Positions 10,264-21,719 of a stretch of 64,000 nt of DNA are shown here, piece after piece. Source of the DNA: Tridacna crocea (Eukaryota > Mollusca > Bivalvia > Cardiida > Cardiidae); NCBI GenBank assembly GCA_943736015.1, contig OX031062.1, forward strand, positions 57,028,962 through 57,092,961, read 5' to 3'. Every line of letters begins with the position of its first letter. Within the stretch, counting starts at the first letter, position 1. The notes beneath the pieces were generated by a model. That model saw only the letters and a list, made by a program, of their open reading frames with translations. It was not told where the DNA came from and did not search any database. Both the position numbers and the translations under genes were made by a program.

Positions 10264-10436
10264 TTCAACACGCCAAAAGGGGCATCGAACATTTGCATAC
10301 ATTGTCATCTGTTAAATTTTGTGCTGCAGTAGACTTGTGCAAAACAGACAATTACATCAAAAAGGAAAGTGTTGTTTCGGATTAGCCTGCGCGGACTGCA
10401 AATGTCCGAATGCCCCTTTTCGCGTGTTGCAGGTCA
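10264..10436. mobile_element. MITE (GGCTTGCAACAC family), internally deleted
   Basis: Ends CCTTCAACACGCCAAAAGGG and CCCCTTTTCGCGTGTTGCAGG form the TIR; the middle differs from 8982-9240. Confidence 0.75.
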
Positions 10437-11049
10437 TATATGAACCAAAAAAAACCAGTTCCGGTGGGTTTTTTGGAAAAACTGTACCTCATTATGTGGG
10501 GAAAAAACGAAAGGATAGGTGAGGGGATTCCCTAATTTAACAGCATTGTCTACTTCAAAGGTGGTATATCAAATACAGTAAATATCAAACGGTGACCAGC
10601 AAGGCCATCAAGGCAGATAAAGGACAATTTATTGTTACGTTTTATTACTACGCACTGTAGAAGGCCCTTCCGTTTACAGTGCTACGGTTTCCAATATTTA
10701 GATTAGGTGACTCTTTATTGCCGTTTGGAGGAGAAATATCTCTCGAAACCTCACACCATAATATTATGAAAACCTTTTTGCTATGTGTGCGTTCTTTATT
10801 TTTTGTATGACGGGGCTACAATACGTTTATAGAAAGCGATTTCTTTTGCCCTTTTGAACCCTTATCCCGCTAAATAGTTGAGCAAAACTTTCAAGCCGAT
10901 AGTAAAAACCCAGATTAATGATATTTCAAGTTTACTATTTAAATAAAAAAAAATATCCCCTACTGGGCCAATGTAGATTCATTATCACACTGCACTCTCT
11001 CTGCAGTCTGTCCTTGAGCTACGCTGTACCCAAAAGGTACTTAAGTCTC
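10437..11049. other. no gene seen
   Basis: No exon with similarity to a protein I recognise and no structured repeat. A decayed CTTCTGATTGGCTAAACC element lies at ~11050-11093, just before the next MITE. Confidence 0.45.
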
Positions 11050-11093
11050 GCATAACGAAACTTCTGATTGGCTAAACCAAATGGTTTACTTAA

Positions 11094-11323
11094 TTAACTC
11101 TTTACCAAACGACAAATTTATAGAGAGGTCCAAATTGAAAGTATTTGCAGACGATACAATAAATGTGACTGAAAAGTCATTATTTTATTTGGGGAGGGTT
11201 GAAAACATTGTGCGAAAAAGGAGAAAATGCTGGTTACCAGCATTTTCTCCTTTTCCCACAATGTTTTCAAAAGGCTTCTACCACAGGGTCTTCAAAAGTC
11301 GTCAATGAGGGGTTCAGGGTTAA
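11094..11323 (+). mobile_element. TTAA-hairpin MITE, subfamily 1
   Basis: TTAA both ends; full hairpin at ~11202-11270. Inserted beside a CTGATTGGCT-type palindromic MITE fragment. Confidence 0.9.
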
Positions 11324-12007
11324 GATGTTACGCCACTGCTTTTCGCTACATTGAAAAAAGTGTGAAACACATTGTCCTCTGCTGTACTTTTACTGGCAAC
11401 GCAAGAGTATTTCTATCTTGTTTAGTTTTTTTTTTTTCAGATATAGGACCAGTGCTCTTGACAAGCAACTAACATCACATGAATCGAATGCGATTTCTGC
11501 TGTGCCACCTCAGGCACGATATAAAAAACCTCAAAGAAAGCAGGTCCTGATAACAAACTCACATTCATTTTCTAGAAATCATCAAATCAACGCCAGAAAC
11601 ATACTTCAGACCTAAGCCTTCATTATCTGTAATAAACCAGTGCAGAAAAAGTATTTTGTGTTATTAGTTATTTAAAATGGCGCGTCTTTTTTACGACGAC
11701 CCGGAAGCACTACTACGGCCCCAAGAAGCACTTCGAGGTTGTGTGTGACCTTAAGCTCTTGGTAAAATTACGATCATAAAGCACTTCAGAGTAGTGTGTA
11801 TAACCTTCAGCACTTTATACCAAAAGTCCTCTTTGAAAGCGTTTGTAAATCATTGGAACAAATGATGACGATGACTTTGTAGGTTAAAGGTCCCTCTGTG
11901 TTCCAGACATATTTGGTATGGACAATTAGAGAGAAAGAATTGGATACAAGAAAATCCGAATATAAACCCCTAGCTCTTCTTCGAATAGAACTCCTCGGTT
12001 CTTTAAC
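11324..12007. other. no gene seen
   Basis: Only short non-conserved frames. 11695-11815 has two loosely repeated blocks, AAGCACTTCGAGGTTGTGTG and AAGCACTTCAGAGTAGTGTG. Confidence 0.4.
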
Positions 12008-12145
12008 GTGTCCGGTGCAAAGCACCGATACACGCGAGGCTACCTCTGGGTTCCAAACCAGTTCACCTCTAGGTGGGTGGGAAACACAATGTGTCTCAGA
12101 GAGGTCCTAATGATTGATAGTCCACTGCTTTACCACTGCACTACC
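12008..12145 (-). mobile_element. tRNA-like SINE head (degraded)
   Basis: On the minus strand, GACCGGTAGTGCAGTGGTAA resembles a tRNA 5' half with D-arm. The B box is not clear. Confidence 0.35.
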
Positions 12146-12283
12146 GGTCCAACCTTTGGAACAAATGAAAATTGCAAAACAACACAAAATATTGGAGTCA
12201 TGTTCTGTTACGGAGGCTTGGTACATTTGCATAAAGTATCGACAACGTCTGCCTGCGCTCTCAACACAGGCGTACCTTGGTCG

Positions 12284-12376
12284 ATATGAAAAAGCGTATC
12301 GGGTGAATGTAAAAATCAAGCTCGATCCGCCAAGGGTAGAGTAACGTAGTGAATCGTCAGTCTTGGCTTGCCAAGA
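12284..12376 (-). mobile_element. hAT-like MITE, end fragment
   Basis: The reverse complement matches the left ~90 bp of the element at 31729-32115 (GCCAAG...GACGATTCACTACG...GGATCGAGCTTGATTTTTAC). Confidence 0.75.
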
Positions 12377-12396
12377 TGGCGCAGGCTGACCTGGGT

Positions 12397-12603
12397 CAAT
12401 TGTTTGGCTATCGTTCAATTTTATGCATTTCAAACGACCAGTTTACCTCGTGATTCATTTGTTTTTAGATAAAATGGACAATGGATCAAGAAACATGTGA
12501 TGGCTTGCGTGATGCAATGCATCACGGGAAGGCGTAAAATCACCTTTTGCCAGGGCATCGTAACGGTATAGAGCATTGATGTTAACTCTATACCAAACGA
12601 TAA
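12397..12603 (+). repeat. duplicated segment, member 2
   Basis: Copy of 7016-7203 with a small insertion (GCAATGCATCACGGGAAGGC). It ends with TTAACTCTATACCAAACGA, the first bases of a TTAA MITE that is otherwise absent here. Confidence 0.8.
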
Positions 12604-12707
12604 ACGTCGATACTTTTTGCTAAGGCACATTTTCTTTATGTCAAAAGACCAGTGTACCGACAGATTCGGCCCTCTGTTACACAAAATTAATTTTATGGAT
12701 GCATATA

Positions 12708-12966
12708 TGACCCATCACGTAAAAAGGGACCATCTGGAAATTCTGTTTCATCAATTAGATGAAAACAGATCATCGATAGTTCAGGTCAAGTTTCGGTTGA
12801 TATTTAAAAAATGATTATATAATACGGTACAGTGACCACTTTTCATACAGGAAATGTCATTATATCGAAACGTGTCAACCCTGGTCAGCCTGCGCAATTT
12901 GTGCAGTCTGACCAGGGTTGACACTTTTCGCAGTTCCCAGAAGTACCCTTTTTGCGTGATGGTTCA
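12708..12966. mobile_element. MITE with ~31-bp TIRs (TGACCCATCACG)
   Basis: Ends TGACCCATCACGTAAAAAGG and CCCTTTTTGCGTGATGGTTCA. An inner palindrome TGTCAACCCTGGTCAGCCTG...CAGTCTGACCAGGGTTGACA lies at ~12871-12921. A decayed relative is at 39510-39615. Confidence 0.75.
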
Positions 12967-13065
12967 CATATCTATGCGATGACTTACACGATATGATGCG
13001 ATACAGTAAGCCCCTTTTTGACAGTGCATGGTTCATTTATATTTTCTCAGCCATGCGGAAGTTTA

Positions 13066-13225
13066 GTCTTAAAATAAAATATAAAATCATACGAACTTGT
13101 TCGCTACTTAAAATTAAATATAAAATCATACGAACTTGTTGGCTTCTTAAAATTAAATATAAACTCATACGAACTTGTTGCTACTTAAAATCAAATATAA
13201 AGTCAGACGAACTCATTGGCTACAT
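13066..13225. repeat. ~39-bp tandem repeat, 4 units
   Basis: Four units around ATAAAATCATACGAACTTGT, starting about 38-40 bp apart (13088, 13128, 13166, 13204). The last is diverged. Confidence 0.85.
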
Positions 13226-13639
13226 ACGAAACCTATTTTAGATAGATTTCATTACAACTTCTATCAAATGCCATATCAAATATCAAATTACATCTTTTGT
13301 CTCTACTAGAAGATATCTGTAGATTATTCTTCGAATAAGGAAATCAAGAACTCGCTAGCTAGATGCAAACCAATTTAAGGTACATACGAACCTATATTTG
13401 AGCCATATTTCATTCTACTTTCTATCAACTGTCAAGTTGAATATTAAATTTCAGGTCTGTATACCACGGTCTCAAGAGAATAGATATTAAAATCTCGATA
13501 TTGTTATACCTGTCGGCGCCATGATCAATTCCCTAAACAATGACACTGTATCAAAAAGGCAGTTTTCAAAGTAGAGTCTAAAACATCTAAAAAAACAAGA
13601 AATCAGCTGAAGGCACAGTAATGATTTTAGTTCTCTTTT

Positions 13640-14684
13640 TAGCTCACCTGAGCACAACGTGCTCAAGTAGAGCTTTTAGGATCACCCGGTGTCCGTCGTC
13701 CGTCGTGCGTCGTCAACAATTCTTTAAACATCAACTCCTCCTAAACCGTTGGGCCAATTTGGACCAAACTTGGCTGGAATTTTGTTTACAGAATTTGATT
13801 CCATCAAAAACTCTGGTTGCCATAGCAACCAAATGGAATTTTTCAGGAAATTCTTTAAAAATCTTCTTCTCTGAAACCGCTGGCCAGATTTTAAAATAAT
13901 TTCACAGAGATGTTCCTTTGGTAACCCTTTTCAAAAATTGTTCGCGAAATTTTGATCCGTCAGGAAACATGGCTCTGGTGAATGGGAGCTACTTGCACTA
14001 TACAGAAATGAAAAAAATCTTAAAAATTCTTCTTCTCTGAAAGCGCTGGTTAGATTTTGAAATAATTTCACAGAGATGTTCCTTGGATGGCCCTTTTCAA
14101 AAACTGTTCGTGAAATTTTGATTCGTCAAGAAACATGGCTCTGGAGAATGAGGGCTACTTGCACTATTGGGAAATGAAGAAATTCTTAAAAATTCTTCTT
14201 CTCTCGAACGGCAGGTCAGATTTTGAAATAATTTCACAGAGATATTCCTTGGGTGACCTTTTTCAAAAAGTGTTCGTCAAATTTTGATTCGTCAAGAAAC
14301 ATTGCTCTGGTGAATTGGGGCTACTTGCACTTTATTTAAAAATTCTTCTTCTCTAAAACGGCATGTCAGATTTTAAAATAATTTCACAGAAATGTTCCTT
14401 GAATGACCCTTTACAAAAGATGTTCCCGAAATTTTGATAGGTCAAGAAGCATGGCTCTGGTGAATGGGGGCTACTTGCACTGTACGGAAATTAAGAAACT
14501 CCTAAAAATTCTTCTTTTCTGAAACTGCTGATCAGATTTTGAAAGGACTTTTACAGGTGACCTTTTGAAAATTGCTTGGTAAAATAATGGTTTTGTTTCC
14601 AGTGTTTCAATACCTTGAAAAAATGGCTATGGTCTTCTCAAAAATTCAGGTGAGCAATCCAGGGCCATCTTGGCCCTCTTGTTT
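13640..14684 (+). mobile_element. pearl/Helentron-like element with ~160-bp core repeats
   Basis: Starts AGCTCACCTGAGCACAACGT and ends with CAGGTGAGC, then a short hairpin GGGCCATCTTGGCCC and TCTTGTTT. AGCTCACCTGA and TCAGGTGAGC are subterminal inverted repeats. Between them are about five tandem units of ~150-166 bp (TTCTTCTCTGAA... AATAATTTCACAGAGATGTTCC... GGGGCTACTTGCACT). The architecture matches bivalve pearl elements and Helitron-related non-autonomous elements as I know them. No coding frame. Confidence 0.7.
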
Positions 14685-14685
14685 C

Positions 14686-15680
14686 AAGTCATCTGAGCAC
14701 AAAGTGCCAAAGGTGAACCTCCATGATTGAGCTGTATCCGCCGTACATAGTCCGTCGTCCGTCGTTCGTCGTCAGGGCACATTGTGCACACTGTAGAGGC
14801 CACAGATATAGTCCAATACTCATGAAACTTGGTCAGAATATTGGACCAGGTAAAACAGTATTTTACTTGAGAAAATCTCAGAAAAAAACATTGTGTGCAG
14901 TCTAGAGGTCATAATTTTAGCCCAATACTCATAAACCTTAATCAGAATGTTTATCTTGATAATATTTCACACAATTTCGAAATTGGACCAAATCAGGTCA
15001 GAATGTATGTCATTGGAGATAATTTTTCAAAAGCCTGGTGTGCCCTGTAGGAGCACGTTTTTCTCAGAGCACATTTGTCTCACGAGGTGCTCGTAAACAT
15101 TCATATTTGTCACAAATTAGAAACGAGACAGATGTCTTTGACACGCAATAGGAAAGACACTCAAAGCATATTTGTCCCACATTCTGTCTGTACCAAAATT
15201 CTACTTGATATGAACACTATATCTGCTTAGTGCATTGTAACTGTCCAAGAATGTGCTCCAAGACAAATGTGCTCCTATAGTGCTCTATAGTCTACAGAGG
15301 CCACACTTTCAGTCCAATACTCATTAAACTTTGTCAGAGTATTTGTATTGATGATGTCTCGGACATGTTTGTTTACTTATAATACGTCTGACAGAAAAAA
15401 GGTAATTTACTGGCACAAATCCTAGAAAAACCTTGTATGTACTTTCGAGGCCACATTTTCAGTTGAATACTCATTAAAATGTGTTGTTCGGTGATATCTC
15501 GGTCAGTTTAATAATTAAGTCACATTATTTGAAAATTCTATAAATTAGGTCACTAGGACAAATCTTCGAAAATCCTTATGTGCATTCTAGGGGCCACATT
15601 TTCTGAGACGCATTAAATTTTATCAGAATGTGTAGCTTGATAATAATCTTGAGCAAGATTGAATTGGGTCACGTCGAGTC
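14686..15680 (+). repeat. bivalve-type dispersed repeat with ~145-bp tandem units
   Basis: Begins CATCTGAGCACAAAGTGCC, then GTCCGTCGTCCGTCG. It contains several diverged units with a GAGGCCACATTTTCAGTCC... AATACTCATTAAACTTTGTC... TTGATGATATCTCGG... AAATCTTCGAAAATCCTT layout (~14780, 14890, 15285, 15430, 15580). An unrelated block lies at ~15045-15270. Confidence 0.6.
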
Positions 15681-15698
15681 AAATTAAAGTCACTGGCA

Positions 15699-15786
15699 CT
15701 CATATCGTGGGTTTACGTCAAAAACCTCGTAACTATAGCTTGAAACAAGCTGTAGTTACAAGGTTTTTGAAGTAAACCGAAGATAT
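15699..15786. mobile_element. ~85-bp palindromic micro-element, copy 1
   Basis: Near-perfect hairpin of AAAACCTCGTAACTATAGCTTG with its inverse, flanked by GGGTTTACGTC / GAAGTAAACC. Related to 29070-29155 and 32292-32379. Confidence 0.8.
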
Positions 15787-16096
15787 GCTTTCAGTCATCA
15801 CAACCAGGAAGTTTTCAACTTTATCAATACTAGATACTATACTTGGGCGAACGCCTCAAGCCTTATGGCGCTCTTGCATTAAATTGTAGTACAGCAAATA
15901 TTGCAGAAAAAGGAATAAGCACCTGAGACATACAAATATCTTAAAGGCCTGTTCAACATCGATCAAACAACAAATTTTATCAAATGTCAGATCCAATATT
16001 ATATAACAATATCAGTTACCTGCCCATCAGGCATGTTCCTGGTTGTAGCCTAATGAGTAATGATTCCATTTGACGTATTCATATTACTTTAATCAG

Positions 16097-16324
16097 TTAA
16101 CCCTTTACCAAACGACAAAAATTTTAGACTGGTCCAAATTGAAAGCATTTGCAGACGACAAAACTAATGTGACTCAAAAATTGAAATTTGTTCTGTGATG
16201 GGTAGAAAACATTGTGGGAAAAGAAGAAAATGCTGGTTTCCAGCATTTTCTCCTTTTCCCATAGTGTTTTCAAAAGGCTTCTTTCTTAGGGGCGTCAAAA
16301 GTAGGGATTGTGGTAATGGGTTAA
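16097..16324 (+). mobile_element. TTAA-hairpin MITE, subfamily 1 (tandem pair, first)
   Basis: Complete. Its right TTAA (16321-16324) is also the left TTAA of the next copy. Confidence 0.92.
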
Positions 16325-16549
16325 CTCTTTACAAAGCGACAAAATTTGTAGGCTGGTCCAAATTGAAAGCATTTGCAGACGACAAAACTAATGTGAATCA
16401 AAAATTGAAATTTGTTATGTGATGGGTAGAAAACATTGTGGGAAAAGGAGAAAATGCTGGTTTCCAGCATTTTCTCCTTTTACCACAATGTTTTCAAAAT
16501 GTTTCTTTTTCAGGGTCGTGAAAACCTCGGATTGATTGGGAAAGGGTTA
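16321..16549 (+). mobile_element. TTAA-hairpin MITE, subfamily 1/2 (tandem pair, second)
   Basis: Shares TTAA with its neighbour. The right end is subfamily 2 (GGGAAAGGGTTAG). Confidence 0.9.
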
Positions 16550-16572
16550 GGCCTACTGCTTTCATCGCTAAA

Positions 16573-16806
16573 ATTAAATAATTTGCCATCCGACAAAATT
16601 TTAGACTAGTCCAAGTGGAAAACAATCACAGACAATAATGTAATAATGGCTCAAAGGATGACACTCATCTATGCAAGTGGAAAAACATAGTGGGAAAATG
16701 AGAAAATGCAGATAGGGATCGTTTTCCCCATTTTCCACAATGTTTTCAAAATACTAGTATTTTTTCGTCGGCGTCGTTAGAAACATTGGAATCTGTGGGG
16801 AAGAGG
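16573..16806 (+). mobile_element. TTAA-hairpin MITE, decayed
   Basis: GACAAAATTTTAGACTAGTCC start and a mutated stem at ~16681-16750. Abuts a subfamily 3 copy. Confidence 0.7.
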
Positions 16807-17035
16807 TAAACCCTTTACCCCATAAGGCATTTCTATGGTACCTCTAATTGACCCTAAATAACAGCAAGGATGAAGCAGTTTTTTATGTGTATATGACACT
16901 TTTTGATAGCATAGAAAACATTGTGACAAAAGGTGAAATTGCTCGTGACGAGCAATTACACCTTTTGCCACAATGTTTTCCAAAGGCTCCTACAAGCAAT
17001 GCGTAGAAATGAGTATCTATGGAGAAAAGGGTTAA
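16805..17035 (-). mobile_element. TTAA-hairpin MITE, subfamily 3
   Basis: Stem with GTGACAAAAGGTGAAATT and apex GCTCGTGACGAGC; right TTAA at 17032. It lacks the GCAGACGAC motif. Confidence 0.88.
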
Positions 17036-17369
17036 TGTACAAGGACAAAAAAAAATCCTCTCATTAGAAAATATGAAAATAGAAAAACGGTAAAATCTGT
17101 TCTAGAAGCCAACATTTGTTAGGTCGACCGCGGTAATGCCGTCGGTAATACACAGAACATGAAACCAGGGTTCATTGGTTTGATTACCCAGCCTGACCAT
17201 TTTTTCACCCAAAGATCGGAGTCATCTTGACAGGGTTCATTCTGCTCTTACTGCTGATTATGGATTCAACGATGGTTATGGGTTAAATTATAGCACATGT
17301 TCGTGGTCTTTGAAGCCTGACTAAGTACTGTGTCAAATACTGGTGAAAGAAACTCTAGGAAAATATGGA

Positions 17370-17700
17370 TCCTTATTTCATGCTTTCCAGTAGGATATCG
17401 AGAAAAAGCAGTGAAAATATTTTTCAATAACCACCAGTGAAAACACTGATTTTCACGTTCTTGTTGCCTAGGTTAATTGCGCGTACCTCACAGCCATATA
17501 GGAAATATGACGTCATATACTTACACTTCTCGCGCTTGACGTAATATTGTAATGCGTTGCTATGCAGGAGGGGTACGCCACGGGGCATAACGAAAAAGAA
17601 CTGTACTTGATTTTGATAAAGCTCCTCCCAGAAAGGGTTAAAAGCATGAAATAAATATATCATTTGTTTTTTTCGGTGAAAGAACAAATATCCTCTATAT
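17370..17700 (-). repeat. dispersed repeat, inverse copy of 57555-57870
   Basis: Shares GCATGAAATAA, CTCCTCCCAGAAAGG, AATGCGTTGCTATGC, TTGCCTAGGTTAATTGCGCG and CACTGATTTTCAC blocks with 57555-57870 in the opposite orientation. Confidence 0.7.
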
Positions 17701-18444
17701 CAATATCAACTTTTGTATGACTAAGGCAAAGTCTCAATACGTTAGACATGCTTATTTCAGTGTATAATAATAGTCTAACAAACTTAAACTACTTGGTAGA
17801 TCTAGCTATCATGGGTTTGTGAGCTCAAACCCTGGCGTTGCCATTGCTTATTTTTGGATATTTTTCATAACTAAATTTTGATATCTAGTGATGGATTATG
17901 ACTTGCTCTCATTATTGGATCACCTACTTTTAAAGACAATTCACATGATTGTACAGTTTTATATTGTAGGCTTACCCCAAAAAAATAAATAAAATGAAAC
18001 ATTTTCTTTCTAACTAAGGCTGAGTATATTTTACAAAAAAAAAAGGAACACACACAGTGAAAACCTAATGTATAAAACTTAAAGTAATTCCTCTATTCGG
18101 AAGAGGCCCGCAGAATAAACAAGTTTATATTTTTAACCAATCACAAATTAGATCTACTGTTTTAAAAACTAAAACTGAAAAGAATGTCAAAAACCCAGAC
18201 CTCACAGCTTTGCGGAAATATACTTAACACTTTTGCAAACAGATAAAAATCTCTGATGCTACAAACGAAACATCAAAGCTTATGGCATAGGGCTTTGATG
18301 CAGAGAGAAAAAAAGGATATGTTTCGCCCTATGCGGCCCGTCTCATAATTTTCGCCACGTGATTCCATGTATAAGGACACGTTTATATAAGTTTTTCCGC
18401 TATAAAAAAAATTCTGGCGTCTTAACAAGCCTGTGGGACGCTAT
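17701..18444. other. no gene seen
   Basis: AT-rich, no structured repeat or conserved exon recognised. Confidence 0.4.
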
Positions 18445-18674
18445 TTAACTCATTACCCAAACGACAACATTTTAAGCTTGCCCAAAACGAAAGCATTTGC
18501 AGACGACAAAACAAAAGTGACTGAAACTTTGAACTTTGTTTTGTGAAGGGTAGAAAACATTGTGGGAAAAGGAGAAAATGCTGGTTACCAGCATTTTCTC
18601 CTTTTCCCGCAATGTTTTCTAAAGGCTTCTTTCTCAGGGGCGTCAAAAGTAGGGATTGTGTGGTAATGGGTTAA
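18445..18674 (+). mobile_element. TTAA-hairpin MITE, subfamily 1
   Basis: Complete with TTAA both ends; stem perfect except one base (CCCGCAATG). Confidence 0.92.
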
Positions 18675-18837
18675 ACAACGGTGTTCAGATGATGAAACAA
18701 ATAAAATATCACCAATCTCAGTCATGTGGATCTACACAAGGAGGTTTTGTCTATAATATTTATATGTAATCAAGTTAAACATGACTTTTTTGTAACCCTC
18801 CCTGAGTAGGACCACCTTTGACCCCAAGGATTTCACC

Positions 18838-19035
18838 CTTAGGCCGCTAAATGTGACTCAAGGTACCTTTGCAGATAGTGTAGAGTTAGATCAGACAGTA
18901 CAGAGCGTGCAGTCTGATCTTGGATCACAGCTGCCCAGTGCCATGAGATTTTTCAAACGATTAGAACTTTTAGAACTTTGAAATCGATAATTTTCGGGGT
19001 TTTTATCAGTCGAGTGGAACAGTTCATTTAGTCCT
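18838..19035 (+). mobile_element. GATCTTGATC-hairpin MITE, diverged
   Basis: CCGCTAAATGTGAC start and stem TTAGATCAGACAGTAC...GTGCAGTCTGATCTTGGATC. The 3' part is interrupted by the next MITE. Confidence 0.6.
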
Positions 19036-19221
19036 TTACAAAGCAATCCAGAGTATCAATGATCTTGAAAAAAATTGGTCTTTGGAAACAGTTGTGGGAA
19101 AAGGAGAAAATGCTGGAAACCAGCATTTTCTCCTTTTCCCACAATGTTTTCTACTATACCACGCCCAAACGCTATCATTTGAGCCATATTAATTTTAGTA
19201 AGTTGTCCTGAAATGGTTTAA
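19028..19221 (-). mobile_element. TTAA-hairpin MITE, diverged
   Basis: Full hairpin (apex CTGGAAACCAG) but both termini mutated and the GTCGTCTGC block lost. Confidence 0.75.
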
Positions 19222-19431
19222 ATTCTGAGAATTATAATTGTTTCTCGTGAGATGAAAGGTATTGGGTTAATTCGAACTAAAACAAAAGGACCATGATACA
19301 AGATATCAACACTCTAGGCACACTGTTTCATGTATAAAACTTAACTTTGGGGAAAAATACTCTTTACATAAATCTCAGTTAAACGGTAAGGCAGTATTTG
19401 ACCACAGGTACATCATATCTAATTGATTTTA

Positions 19432-19660
19432 TTAACTCGGTACCAAACGACAAAATTTTAGACTTGTCCAAATCGAAAGTATTTGCAGACGACAAAATAA
19501 AAGCGACTGAAAATTTGAAATTTGTTTTGTGAAGGGTAGAAAACAACGTGGGTACAGGAGAAAATGTTGGTTACCAGCATTTTCTCCTTTTCTCACAATG
19601 TTTACAGAAGGCTTCTTCCTCTGATTCGTAAAAACCAGGGATTGCTTCGAAAAGGGTTAA
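19432..19660 (+). mobile_element. TTAA-hairpin MITE, subfamily 1
   Basis: TTAA both ends. Stem base mutated (AACAACGTGGGTACAGG). Confidence 0.9.
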
Positions 19661-20000
19661 AACTTTTGGACTTGAGCTAATAGACAAGAAAATCTGTTTT
19701 AGTGGCAAGTATGAACAATTTGACCTATCCAAAAAATAGGTCATTGTTTGAAAAAGGTTTGCACTGACCGAAATTTGTTTCTCTAACTTTTGGACCCTAA
19801 ATATAACAATAAATATCTCTTTTTTTAAAAAAAAAAAGACAGACAGCACTGGGGTAAGAATATTTATATTCGTTTGTATAGTCTAATATGAAGAGAATTG
19901 GTGAAAACAGTTAGCCTCTTTGGAATTGTTTCACATATGGTTGAAAGCGAAACTAGGCTATCAATATCATTTTTTTCTGCATTCGGATGCATGGTTTTTT

Positions 20001-20229
20001 TTAACCCTTTCCCAAATGACAAACTTTTCGACTAGACCAAATTGAAAGCATTTGCAGACGACAATTCAACTCTTGCTGAAAAGATTATTTTCGTCTATGA
20101 TAGGGTAGAAAACATTGTGGGAAAAGGAGAAAATGCTGGTTACCAGCATTTTCTCCTTTTTCCACAATGGTTTCAAAAGACTACGATTCGAGACCCGTAA
20201 AAACCAGGGATTGTTTGGGAAAGGGTTAA
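20001..20229 (+). mobile_element. TTAA-hairpin MITE, subfamily 2
   Basis: Complete with TTAA both ends; apex GGTTACC. Confidence 0.92.
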
Positions 20230-20412
20230 GTAAAAGACAATGGGTTAATTTGGTTCCATAGTTTCTTAAGTGTGTTATGTCAGGAATAAATATTTATCTT
20301 CTTTCACCATGTTTGAGTTGGAAAAGCAGCCAGAGACTTGGAACGAACACTGTACGAATTACTTGCCAAAGAAACATGCAGGAAAGCATTGATGGGTGAA
20401 CTGGCACCAGGT

Positions 20413-20640
20413 TTAATCCTTTCCCAAACAATCCCTGGTTTTTACGGGTCTGGAATAGTAGCCTCTTGAAAACATTGTGAGAAAAGGAGAAAATGCTGGT
20501 AACCAGCATTTTCTCCTTTTCCCACAATGTTTTCTACCCTATCATAGACAGAAATCATCTTTTCAGCAAGAGTTGAATTGTCGTCTGTAAATGCTTTTAA
20601 TTTGGTCTAGTCCAAAAGTTTGTGTTTGGGAATGGGTTAA
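20413..20640 (-). mobile_element. TTAA-hairpin MITE, subfamily 2
   Basis: Complete with TTAA both ends; inverted relative to the copy at 20001, 180 bp away. Confidence 0.92.
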
Positions 20641-20643
20641 AGA

Positions 20644-20700
20644 ACCAGGTATAGCTTAGGACAGACTTCATCCTGTATCTGCACTATCCCCGGTACACAT
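20644..20700 (+). mobile_element. SINE 3' fragment
   Basis: TAGCTTAGGACAGACTTCATCCTGTATCTGCACTATCC matches the 3' part of the SINE at 31460-31690. Confidence 0.6.
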
Positions 20701-21147
20701 ACTAAAAATTTCTTAAAAGTCTGGACTGTATGGTCATTAATTAATTTGCTAAGAATTTCCGCAAAAGATTAGTCTGATCCTAATCTTAATCTACTCAATA
20801 GAAATAACTCTCCTTTTGCTTATCGTTCATTGGTTAAATATTTCAAAGTTCCAATGTAAAATTTGGTGAAATCCGGTTTCAGGTGAAATTCGGTCTTTCC
20901 AAGGACCATTATAATAAAATATACAGTTTGAAATAAAGTCTATGATAATTAGAACTTACCTGATAATTACACGCATAAATCCATAAACTGTCCTCTTGAA
21001 TAAGAAATCAGATAATAAAGTTTTTTTTTTTCGAAAGAAAAAAAAAATGAAATACACCAAAAATTCGTCAATACCCTTGATCCTTTGATGTTTTTTGTTC
21101 ACCGAGGTAAGTTTCACCAAATGTTAGTTGAAATACGGCCTCTGACG
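20701..21147. other. no gene seen
   Basis: Unique-looking AT-rich DNA with a T9/A9 pair near 21021-21048. Confidence 0.4.
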
Positions 21148-21338
21148 TTAAAGTCCATACTAGACAACAAAAATTTCTACTTGTCCAAAATGAAAGCTCC
21201 TGCAGACGACAAAGTCAATGTGTCTCAGACGATTTGATGTGCGAACGAAAGAGAAGAAAACATTGTAGGGAAAAAGAGAAAATGCTGATAACCAGCATTT
21301 TTTCCTATTCCCACACTGTTTTCAAAAGGTCGATTTAA
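21148..21338 (+). mobile_element. TTAA-hairpin MITE, right end lost
   Basis: GCAGACGACAAAG motif and hairpin present (apex CTGATAACCAG). The right third is deleted. Confidence 0.8.
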
Positions 21339-21346
21339 CATTTGAT

Positions 21347-21576
21347 TGTCCCTTTACCAAACGACAAAATTTCAGACTTGTCTAAATTCAAAGGATTTGC
21401 AGACGAAAAAATAAACGTGACTCAAAAATTGAAACTTGACTTTAGAAGAGTAGAAAACATTGTGGAGAAAAAGGAGAAAATGCTAGTTACCAGCATTTTC
21501 TCCTTTTCCCACAATGTCTTTAGAAGGCTTCTTCCTCGGGGTCATAAAAAACTAGGGATTGTTTGGTAAAGGGTTA
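21347..21576 (+). mobile_element. TTAA-hairpin MITE, subfamily 1
   Basis: Left TTAA replaced by TTGT, right end GGGTTATA. Full stem. Confidence 0.88.
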
Positions 21577-21719
21577 TATGTCATAAAGCTTTAACGTCAA
21601 AATATTTATATTAATAACGAACAATACTGATAACATTAGGAGCTTTAAAAAACTAAGCTCTGAAACTTTAAAAGGTCTCCACTGCTCTAGGCCTTTCGAT
21701 TTTCACATTATATATATCG

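Noticed and set aside
12107..12433. 108-codon minus-strand frame
   Set aside because: Runs across a SINE-like head and a MITE fragment; no domain.
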